64,000 nt of DNA from Amoebophrya sp. A120 (lineage: Eukaryota > Sar > Dinophyceae > Syndiniales > Amoebophryaceae), in the NCBI GenBank assembly GCA_905178155.1, contig CAJINV010000004.1:3001014-3065013 (forward strand). Reading direction: 5' to 3'. Positions 55,960 through 64,000 of this stretch are shown here, in pieces. The notes under the pieces were generated by a model. That model ran no database searches, was not told the origin of the DNA, and saw nothing but the letters and a program-made list of their open reading frames with translations. Numbering within the stretch: position 1 is the stretch's first letter; the number at the start of each line of letters is the position of its first letter. The translations under genes were made by a program, and so were the position numbers.

Positions 55960-58781
55960 TCACGTGAGGTCGATTACCTCAACATCATTTGCTGACATTC
56001 GACGCCGCTTCGCCTGAGAGGATGAAGCGACTTGCTGCTGGAAGTCTACTCTTGAAGAAGGTACTACACGAGGTGGAACTGCTGGCGCACCAGAACCACT
56101 GCTCAACATAATTCCGCCTGCACAACTTCTACCCACACTAGTGCCCTCCTCTCGTTGCGCCCGCATGCGCTCCAGAATGGACTTGTTACGGTCTGCGAGG
56201 GAAGAGGACGAGGCCCCCGCCGCGTAGGCGTAGTTCGCGTTCTTGTCATTATCCCTCACTACAGATGAATCCACCTCGGGCCCCGTTCTTCTTGTTGCGT
56301 GGTTTCGTTGATCTTGATCCATATTCGGATAATTTGAAGCGGTGTAACTTGATGTCTGCCCTGTCGTTCCACCACCACCAGCACCTAAGGGTAGTTGTAG
56401 TTGTGACGAGGAACCACCTCCTGATTTAATTTTTCCGGTCGAAGCTGCAACAGCATCTGCCTCTGCTCGTGCTCCACCCTGATGAGTATTATTTTTGGTT
56501 GTTGTGCCACCTTCTGCTTGTGCACCGAACGTGGTGTTAAACGGCGTCGCTGCGCCAAAAAATCCGCCTGTAGTAGCGCCAAAGGCCGCAAACGACCCGT
56601 CGCTAGGGTATGATGTAGCTGCTGGTCGTGTAGATCCCGATCCGCCGAAACTAGTATTAAAAGTATTTGTATTTATTTTGCTGTTCATCTTCGCCGATTG
56701 TTGAGGTGGCTGTACAACTGCAGCTGCACCAACTACGGGTCGTGTCAAAGCTGAACTGCTGCTGTTGAAAGTTTTTGTGTTCGCGCTCGGTTGATGAGTT
56801 TGATTTCCATTTGTATTTCCGCTGGCGGAGGAGGTTCCAAAAGCTGCGGGTTGGGGTTGTCCAGCACCGAAATAATTATAACCAAACTGCAAAGAAGAAG
56901 TAGACGGCGCTGGCGGCATTGTTGCGCTTTGCAGTAGTTGTTGTCCATTTGACACTGCATTCGAAAAAGCTTCTTGCAGCGGGCCACCTAAAAAAGTACT
57001 TCTGCTGCTCATCTTGCCAATTTTTTCAGATTCTTGGTAGAGGTTCCTTGCGTTTATTCTGTTCGACGCCCCAGCCGAAGGTCCACCAGCAGCAAATGTC
57101 CTCGTCGTGCTGGTGTCAAAAGTCGTCGCGTGGTCACCAGAGGTCGTCGGCAGAAGCGCGTGCGCTTGCGCACCTGCGGCCGGTGGATTACTTGGGTTGA
57201 TATCCTTGTTGCTTTTTGCAGCGTTCTTGGCGGATGTGCCAAACGTCGCTGTAGCTTGGAACTGGGACCGCGACGACGAACTTGCGGCCGCAGCAGTGCC
57301 AGATCCAGATGCTGGCATTTGACCCGTAGTTCCCGTAGTGAATACTCTTTCCATTCCACCGGCGAAAGTCGACACTGCGGCTGCTGCTCGTGCTACTGCC
57401 CCAGTGGCAATTATGGAAGCGTCAGGATTGAAATCGTCAAAGTTGAAATAATTTGTGATGCATAAAAAAAACCCACAAAGCGCCTGTCTTGCAGAGTAGG
57501 CAAGGGAGGCCGATTGCAAGCCTGTTGAGGGGTAGAAATAGAGCTGCTAAAGTAGCATGACAAAAGGTGTTTTCCTTACCCAAACAGCATTACAAACTGG
57601 ATTTAGGCACCACCAAAACTTGTCAAGCGCCACTTGCAAACTGGGCTCCAACTGGCATCCATTTTATGCATGACAAAGTATTTCAACTCTGACGATTTCA
57701 AACCTGACACATCCATAGCAATTGTTCCACTAGTTGTACCGGGGGCAGGACCCGCGTTTTCTTGAATAAATGTCGGCCCAAATGTGCCGCCTTGTCGTGT
57801 CCCACTTTTTTCGGTCACGACAACGTCATGACCGGCAGGTCCCGTGGCAAAAGCGAGGCCAAGTCCGCGCCGTAGCCCGCCGACATTGATATTACTACGG
57901 GATGGAGCTGTTGTATATCGTGTGTAAAAACGGGTCCACCCGCCCACAGTTGCCAGACTACAGCAAATAATTATCCGCATGCCTAAAATGATGCTTCTCA
58001 TGCGCAGGAGCACAATAGGGGGCAACTTCTAGTGGTAGTGCTATTTTGTCTGAAAACAAGAAGACCTTCAGAATTTGTCATGCCCGAATCAGGACCAGAC
58101 GCTTGACCTGGAAAATCTTTCCGTCGCTAGACGCGATGACAATGACATTTCGAGCAGGAGCTCGTCATAAGGAAAAACAGCCAAAACTTGATGTTGACTT
58201 GTCGTAGCAGGGTCTGGGGGGGCCAACCGCAACGCAGCAAGAGGTTTTACACATGATACTGTAGGTGGGGGCATTATTAAAGAACCTCCGCCACTGAACG
58301 CCGCTGGCGCGGCTGTCGCCGCCGTGTCAGCACCCACTGTCACTGGTATCGTCATCATGTTCCCCCGGTTATCCAAACTACCGCCCGCACCGGTCGCCTG
58401 ACCTTCCGCGGGCATTGTTGTGAACGTCTGCCCGCCACCAGCTGCACGTGATGATGAACCGCCGGGAGGAACTACGGGCTGCGCGGGCACGTGCGCCGTG
58501 GTCATGATCTGGGTTGGAGGACCACCACCACTTGCAGCTTTCTTTGGCATCGAAGATCCTCCAGAAGGAGCCCTGGTGACTCCCGAGCCCGCCGCGTCTC
58601 CCGGACAACTTCCGGTCTGTAGCGCGGTGTCATACTGTGGCAAGGTTGCCCGGAAGACCCAGTTGTCAACGTGCTGCGGCTGGCGAACGACCGCCACGTC
58701 GAATCCGTACGCCACGGTCTTCATCACATCGCCGCGAACGGTCTCGAACCACGCTGCCTGCTCCAAAAAATTCGTCTTCAT
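55960..58781 (-). CDS. FG-repeat protein, nucleoporin-like, with C-terminal NLS and SUMO-interacting motif
   Basis: Exons 58781-58259, 57915-57717 and 57411-55960 encode about 720 residues. The bulk is Ser/Thr/Gly/Ala/Gln-rich with dispersed FG dipeptides (QFGYNYFGAG, AAFGTSSASG, SFGGSGST, FGATTGGFFGAAT, NTTFGAQAEG), the hallmark of nuclear-pore FG nucleoporins. The N-terminus (EQAAWFETVRGDVMKTVAYG, VRQPQHVDNWVFRATLP) looks folded but unassigned. The C-terminus holds KRRRMS, a likely nuclear localisation signal, and VEVIDLT, a classical SUMO-interacting motif. The frame stays open about 110 nt upstream of the chosen ATG to a GACGTCAG acceptor-like site, so translation could start earlier or the leader could be trans-spliced there. 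Both introns are introners. Confidence 0.7.
57412..57716. mobile_element. Introner, class I
   Basis: The ends TATGGAAGCGTCAGGATTGA (plus) and TATGGATGTGTCAGGTTTGA (minus) both continue AATCGTCA. GCAAT is duplicated at 57407-57411 and 57717-57721. It is highly similar to 34569-34875 in a different gene. Excision joins TTSGTI to ATGAVARA. Confidence 0.93.
57916..58258. mobile_element. Introner, class B
   Basis: The ends TATCGTGTGTAAAAACGGGT (plus) and TATCATGTGTAAAACCTCTT (minus) mirror each other. The flanks TTGTA and CTGTA differ at one base. Excision joins IMPPPT to AAPSRSNI. Confidence 0.85.
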
Positions 58782-58970
58782 GATCACTCTGTTCTTCCCA
58801 GGCGCGGCGGGCTCCTTGATGTCCTTCCTCTCGTCCCAGGCGGGCTCCTCTCGCCACCACGCCTGACGACCTCCGAAGTGCTGACGTCAAGCGCAGGTCC
58901 TCTTCTTGTCCTTCTTGTACAACTAATAAAGTGCTTGATTTCGACGCACCCTCCTGCTGTCCGTTTCGCC

Positions 58971-59510
58971 TCAGGAATAGCTCGGCTCCAACGAGTAGCT
59001 GAAGACCAGTTGGTCGCCGGGGCCCTTGAAGCAATTGTAAAGATCCGCAATGCAGTCGTCGCGTTCGGGAGTGAAGCTGCTTTGCAGGTACAGATACAAG
59101 CTTTCCACGCGCAGCAGTTGTTTCATTTTCCGAAAAAACTCGCCAAACGTAATAAATCCGTCGATCGAGAACGTGCTGTTCTTCAGCTTTGGAGCCATGG
59201 AGATCGGACGCATGTGCAGCTGCACCTTGAAATTCCTCAAATCGCGCAGTGCGGCCTGCAGCAAGCTGTCACTAGACAGCGGGTCGCCGCCGTGGATGTG
59301 ATCCTCCGGCGAAGTAGTAGATGGACAATGTTCGCGAAGGCTACCGTCAACGTCTGGCGGCGTTGTGCTAGTTCTGGGTCTGTCTAAACCTACAGCATGG
59401 TCTGCTACTTCTACTTCGGGCACGGCGGGGGTGGGGAAGTAGGTGGACGAGTGTGTATTTTCGGGATCTGTCTGAAGAAAGGTCGCTTTTTTAAACCCCG
59501 CACTGGACAT
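58971..59510 (-). CDS. ATG12: Autophagy ubiquitin-like protein ATG12, lacking the C-terminal glycine
   Basis: A single exon of 179 codons from the ATG at 59510. The N-terminal 90 residues are Pro/Thr/Ser-rich and disordered. The C-terminal ubiquitin-like fold matches ATG12: FKVQLHMRPISMAPKLKNST, FSIDGFITFGEFFRKMKQLL, SLYLYLQSSFTPERDDCIAD, LYNCFKGPGDQLVFSYSLEP, then SYS and a TGA stop. Canonical ATG12 ends in a Trp-Gly pair, and the glycine is joined to ATG5 by ATG7/ATG10. That residue is absent here. Apicomplexan ATG12 (Toxoplasma, Plasmodium) also lacks it and binds ATG5 non-covalently, so the same arrangement is likely. The FG-repeat gene begins only about 190 nt downstream on the same strand. 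Confidence 0.88.
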   Translation of the reverse strand: MSSAGFKKATFLQTDPENTHSSTYFPTPAVPEVEVADHAVGLDRPRTSTTPPDVDGSLREHCPSTTSPEDHIHGGDPLSSDSLLQAALRDLRNFKVQLHMRPISMAPKLKNSTFSIDGFITFGEFFRKMKQLLRVESLYLYLQSSFTPERDDCIADLYNCFKGPGDQLVFSYSLEPSYS

Positions 59511-59655
59511 GATGGCGATGCCGCTTCTTGCAGCTCTCCGCTTCGTCAGGTGAGAGTTTGAAACAAGAACGTTTTCGCTAGTGTTGCTGGGTCTTGGCGG
59601 AAAGGCGAGTGGTCAAACTTTAGTGCGTGTACTAGGCAGGAGCATGACCTTTTCA

Positions 59656-59712
59656 ACTCTGTACAAAGATAATCTTCAACTCCTGCACCTAGCTCATCCG
59701 TATTACTGTATA
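59656..59712. repeat. 57-bp direct repeat, left copy
   Basis: It begins ACTCTGTACAAAGATAATCT and ends at CCGTATTACTGTATA. An identical copy lies at 60590-60646. The pair encloses about 880 bp of GC-rich repeats. Confidence 0.95.
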
Positions 59713-60129
59713 CTAGCCCAGAGACGCCGGCGTCCAGGACGCCGGCTGGGCTAGTAGCTTGAAAAATAGTTCCACATATGGAGCGCGCGCCACTCGCGCT
59801 ATTTTGGTTGGTTAGAAGGTGAAGGCATGGCACAGACAGAAATAGGCACAAAAGGCCCCGGAATTCGCGTCAGAAGAAGGGGAGGCAGCGCCGCAAGAGA
59901 AAGCAAAAGCACAGCGAGCGAGGGCTACACAGACCCAGGCACGACCTTCCGGCGCGCCCGCGGGACTGGTGCGATTTTGCTTTGTGCATGGGCTGCCCCG
60001 AGGGAGATTGCTTGGTGCGCCTGGGCCGGCCTGCGCGTGCCTTGGCGGCCTCGCCGCTTTAGCGCTTTTGCGGTCCCGGCGTCAGCCCCTTTTGCGCGCC
60101 CGGACTTGAGAGCGGTTGCGCTTTCCAAT

Positions 60130-60590
60130 TTGGGCTTGGCCAAAAGTGATGGCCAGACAGGGCAGGGAGCTCTTGGCCCCAACATTTGCCCGAGCGAAAA
60201 GTAGTGGCCAGGGAACTCCTGGGCATCCCTTTTGCTTTTGCCCGGCCGGAAAGCGATGGCAAAAAGAGATCGCCAAGGAATTCTTGGCCGCCATCTTTGC
60301 CCGGCGGGCCGGAAATAAAATGGCTGAAGATGGCCAAAAGTGATGACCAAGGGGCTTCTGCTTTTGCCCATCACTTTTGCCGCCGGGCCGGAAAGCGATG
60401 GCGAAAAGTGATCGCTGGCCAAGGAGTTCTTCGCCATCTACCACTTTTGCCGCCGACCCGGAAACAAAGCGAAGGCAAAAAGTGACTGCTGGCCAAGGAG
60501 TTCTTGGCCATCACTTTCGCGCGGCGGACCGGGAAGCGGTGGCCAAAAGTGATGACCAAGGAACCCCTGGGCGCCACTTTTGTCCGGCCA
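60130..60590. repeat. Degenerate tandem repeat, unit about 55-75 bp
   Basis: About seven copies of a unit containing AAAAGTGAT, then GCCAAGGA(G/A)TTCTTGG, then CACTTTTGCCGCCGG and GGAAAGC, starting near 60138, 60200, 60258, 60325, 60398, 60472 and 60539. Length and sequence vary between copies. There is no reading frame common to all units. Confidence 0.8.
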
Positions 60591-60646
60591 CTCTGTACAA
60601 AGATAATCTTCAACTCCTGCACCTAGCTCATCCGTATTACTGTATA
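60590..60646. repeat. 57-bp direct repeat, right copy
   Basis: Identical to 59656-59712. Both copies lie directly at the edges of the GC-rich patch. Confidence 0.95.
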
Positions 60647-61968
60647 TGATCTGTTCCTTGTTAGAATTCTCTGCAGTTGTACAAGTCGAAGTTCTACTAC
60701 CTTTAGTTCTATCTGATAGTGATAATCATGACGGGAATTTTTGCTAGTGTGCACCCCTATACTCCTCTGTCGAAATCAATTCCATAACATGTTCGGAAAG
60801 CCTGTGTCGCTTTGCGGTGCTGGCACCTTTACCCTATTTTTTCTTGTATCGATGGCACTGCCTCCTTTACCATATTTTTCGTCATCTGAACCCGTTTTTC
60901 GCTTTCCGGCAGAAGAAAGCAAGGGCAACCACTGTGGTCGATCCTAGCCGCACAGGATTTTCACTCGAATTATTGCAACTTCTTTCCTCCTCTAGCAGGA
61001 GTGTGCTGGCGTAGGTCTTTCGTTGCAGCAACAGCATAATTAAGTAGAACCTCGTCGTTGTACGTGCAGTACCAAGACCAACGGCAAGCGAAGCTGGAAC
61101 AACAAGCGCCACCTCGTCGTCTCTACCTTCAACGTCTCCGGAGTAATCAAGCCTGAAATACAGGAAAACACAGCGAGTTGCTGATAAACATTCCAAGGCA
61201 CGACATCATCCACCGAGCGTGTTCAGGGTCTGTTTATTCGTCTCGTGTAAAAGTAGTCCTGATTACACAAGAACGACAATCACTCATCTCATGTTTCGGC
61301 GGAGAAAAACACTCCTCCTCAATCCTGCTTTTCTAGAGCATTGGCGATACGGTCCCGAACAACGAATAGCAAGCTCCTGCTTGCAACCTTTTATAATTCC
61401 ATCAGATAGTTCTGCAAGGACCACAAATCTCGCCTTTGCTTTATCTAAAAATCTCGGTTGCTCCTCCCAAACTTACAATACCGGTTTCTGTAAACACTTT
61501 GATGAAAGAGTCTCGACCAGATCTTCTTTCTGTGTTTTTTCTCCTGGAGCGAGAAGCAGGAGCCAACTTACAGACACAAAATAAACGATTCTCGTCGTCC
61601 CCCGCCGCCGCCCCCCGCGCAGAAACATAATCTGCGCGAGGTTCTTGGAACTACCGTTGGCTTGTCGAGCCTAATACTAATACACAATACAAGAAATATT
61701 TTTCGCCCGTCTTGCTGCTCAAGATGGCCGCAAACGGATGTTGTTTACGCTATAAAAAGAAAAGATGAAGAAGTAGTGGAAAAACTACAACAAGGATTCA
61801 TTCGGTACATACTTGTCGTCCGGTAACGTTTGTACATTTCGAACATTTAGTAACAACCTCCTGCTTTTCCTGCCGGACTTTTACGACTAATATGATAATG
61901 ATTATCATTTTCATTCGGTTATGGTTATGAACCCTCATCTTCCACAATAACAGTTCTTCTTTTCATCT

Positions 61969-63715
61969 CTACAGCTCCTCCTTTTCCATGGGCAATTCAC
62001 CGGACTCCTTGATCACCAGCTTGGCGGCCGGCTTTCCGCTTGGAGACTATGCACCATAAATTTCCCGCACGTGTACGTCAAAGTGCATCACAAGTAAGAA
62101 TGGCACCAAATCAAAAACAACTTGTTATTCAGAACCAGAAAAGTTTGTCGTGCGGAAAACTACACATTTGTACGTCGTCTGCAGGAAATTTACTGAGCAT
62201 AGGGAGCCCTTACCCTCAATGGCCTTCACGACGTCCTGGCCTTCGAGAACCTCGCCGAAGACCACATGCTTGCCGTCCAACCACGGAGTTTTGACCTGAT
62301 CAAAATCAAATCAGGAGAATGGGATATAACAATTTCTGCAACAAGGAAGTGCATGGCCACAGATCAGCCCTCTAAACTCAACCAGTATGTAGGAGTAGTA
62401 GTAGACAAATTTTTGCATGACTGGTGAGAAGTGTGATCTTCCTGTATTCATTTCTGTAGTACGCTAATATAGTACCGCACGATGCCTGCACCTGCTTGCT
62501 GCTTGTGCCTAGTAAGTATCTTCCTATGGAAAATATGCGTTTGCGTATCAAAAGCAATATTAAAACAGCTGCCGTATCTATAAAAGAAGTACTGTGGTGA
62601 TGAAGAACTGGGAGCCGTTTGTCCCGGGTCCGGCGTTGGCCATGGAGAGCAAGTACGGCTTTTTGTGCTTGTGCTTGAAGTTCTCGTCCTCAAACTTCTC
62701 TCCGTAGATAGACTCCCCGCCCGGGCTATGAAGGTACAAAAGAACCTCCACTCATTTGTATTTGGCATGAACAACGATACAAGCGTCAGCAAGGGTTGAG
62801 GCTTTGCATCACAAATTTGCACATCAGAAGACCGTAATGCCATGTGTTTAGGCTCCTGCAAGAACTTGCCATGCAAACAGTGCCAAGAGGAAAGGCGTGC
62901 ATTATAGGTGCCTTGCATGACAAATGAGGGGGGTTGCGTGCACTCTCATACGTCCCATCGCCGTTGGTGAAGTCCCCGCCCTGAAGCATAAACTGCGGGA
63001 TCACCCGATGAAACGTGCTGCCCTGGTAGTGCAGCGGCTTGCCCATCTTTCCTTCGCCCTTCTCACCTTGTTTATTTGGGGTACTACGTCTGCATGATCT
63101 CGTACTTCTTCGCGATATTCAAACGAAAAAGCAAGTAAGTTGTAGCCTAGAAGCCCTGGTCTGATTCATCATCTGCGCAACAGTACACTACTTGTGCTGC
63201 ACAAGGTACCGGATGAAGTCCAACAAAATATTCCACCACGCGCTCTCGTGCAGCACCAGGATAGGTGGTATCAATGTAAACAATTTTACCTGTGCACAAT
63301 GCCCTGAAGTTTTCTGCAGTTTTTGGAACGCTCTTGCCGTACAGACCCATCACTATCCGACCTCCATCCTCACCGCCAAGTGTTACGTCGAAGTATACCT
63401 GATATGCACAAAAACTACACAATGTGATACTCATACTTATACTTATAGATCATTCCGGAGTTTTTGCAATCAAACACATCAAGAGTACTACAGCTGTGCA
63501 GCATCAAATAACCGTGACGCTACAACTAGTTACACCTCCCATGCAAAGAAAAGAACTTGGAGTCTGCTCTCGTAAATAAGCGAGAAGAGCGCATCAATCC
63601 TGTTCAGAAATAGAAGTACCTTGCTGGTAATCTTTGGTCCCTTCTTTTTCTTCTCGTCCGCGGCTACTCCACTAGCGGCGCCCAGAAAGGCGAGCAACTT
63701 GATGACTTGCCTCAT
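61969..63715 (-). CDS. ER-lumen cyclophilin (peptidyl-prolyl cis-trans isomerase), cyclophilin B type
   Basis: Six exons (63715-63620, 63398-63290, 63066-62951, 62721-62592, 62295-62202, about 62046-61969) encode about 204 residues. [20 protein letters not shown] is a signal peptide. The cyclophilin fold follows: [101 protein letters not shown]. The active-site Arg and Phe (FHRVIPQFM), Gln (QGGDF) and the Trp of the cyclosporin pocket (TPWLDGK) are all present. The C-terminus MEKEEL is a KDEL-like ER retention signal. Three introns are GT-AG; two are introners. Confidence 0.95.
62048..62201. mobile_element. Introner, class E
   Basis: The ends TATGCACCATAAATTTCCCG (plus) and TATGCTCAGTAAATTTCCTG (minus) mirror each other. 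The flanks GTCTCC (read on the minus strand) and CTCCC match only in part. Excision gives [14 protein letters not shown], as expected for cyclophilin B. Confidence 0.85.
62727..62950. mobile_element. Introner, class F
   Basis: The minus-strand start TATGAGAGTGCACGCAACCC mirrors the plus-strand start TATGAAGGTACAAAAGAACC; the inner CTCATTTGT is shared with 9312-9684. The flanks CGGGC and CGTCC match in part. Excision restores the conserved GDGTGGESIYG motif exactly. Confidence 0.88.
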
Positions 63716-64000
63716 TTTCTGATAAAAGACTTCCCTTGCGAAGGCGTACACAAACGAGCTTTCGAAGAAATTATCGCTAGAATGTGTCTTAGTATGTGTT
63801 GTAACCCTTTCAGATAGTACAAAACAAAGGTCGCGATGTCAGTGAATGCTTACAATTCTTTCGCCAAAAAAAGTGTTGCAGTTTTTGAGTCGGACTTTGT
63901 CGCTGCTATGAAATCGGAGCGCAAAAAAAAATGTACGCAAAAAACGAAGTACATGATCTATCGTTCGCTTTACAACTACAGCGGAACAGCACGGCGAGAA
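63716..64000. other. Upstream region of the cyclophilin gene
   Basis: About 285 bp of AT-rich sequence upstream of the cyclophilin start on the minus strand. It presumably holds the promoter or trans-splice acceptor. No motif can be assigned with confidence. Confidence 0.4.

Larger units (their letters stand above)
59511..61968. other. Intergenic with a GC-rich repeat patch
   Basis: The left half holds a GC-rich segment (59820-60590) of degenerate repeats bounded by two copies of a 57-bp sequence. The right half (60650-61968) is AT-rich, and no gene was recognised in it. Long frames across the GC-rich patch are composition artefacts. Confidence 0.6.

Noticed and set aside
59827-60485. Overlapping ORFs in the GC-rich patch
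   Set aside because: All three frames and both strands are open across degenerate repeats; there is no consistent protein.
1-64000. tRNA, rRNA, snRNA or spliced-leader RNA genes
   Set aside because: I looked for B-box-like motifs and the dinoflagellate spliced-leader sequence and saw no convincing match; a covariance-model scan would be decisive.
1-64000. Autonomous transposon or viral genes that could mobilise the introners
   Set aside because: No transposase, integrase, reverse transcriptase or capsid-like domain was seen; the introners appear non-autonomous.

Overview
This is a nuclear eukaryotic window. The genes are split by introns, and every gene I can resolve lies on the minus strand, a one-directional layout typical of dinoflagellates. 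The strongest clue to the organism is its introns. More than thirty are compact elements (92 bp to 2.9 kb) with terminal inverted repeats (TIRs). Each lies between short target-site duplications (usually 5 bp) and is removed without GT-AG boundaries. This matches the introner elements reported from the parasitic dinoflagellate Amoebophrya (Syndiniales). I infer an Amoebophrya-like syndinian from this architecture and from alveolate-like proteins; no marker gene is present to prove it.

Layout, left to right. 1-2205: GC-rich 120-bp satellite, apparently inside an introner of a gene whose first exon is 2206-2919. 4050-8265: large low-complexity membrane protein. 9024-11560: spliceosomal MFAP1. 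11.6-14.5 kb: repeats and unconvincing ORFs. 14545-25907: a BK/Slo-type potassium channel in about 21 exons, with 15 introners; one carries a second satellite and the 943-bp assembly gap. 27914-30996: unknown signal-anchor protein. 31938-33114: Lys/Gly-rich basic protein. 34158-35537: Pro/Ala-rich protein. 37347-38493: four-helix membrane protein. 39847-42056: GPN1 GTPase. 43022-44407: mitochondrial DUF6787-like protein. 45487-45973: 3' exons of an unidentified gene. 46614-53384: about 1,430-residue amphipathic-helix protein. 53545-54561: membrane/coiled-coil protein. 55960-58781: FG-repeat, nucleoporin-like protein. 58971-59510: ATG12. 59.6-60.65 kb: GC-rich repeat patch between 57-bp direct repeats. 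61969-63715: ER cyclophilin.

The genes are housekeeping or orphan functions and do not form one pathway. What links them is the introner invasion: about ten classes of TIR, many of them recurring in unrelated genes, alongside ordinary GT-AG introns. Exon joins below were worked out by hand from reading frame, TIRs, duplications and protein similarity. Joins at introners are ambiguous within the duplication. Protein lengths are estimates.
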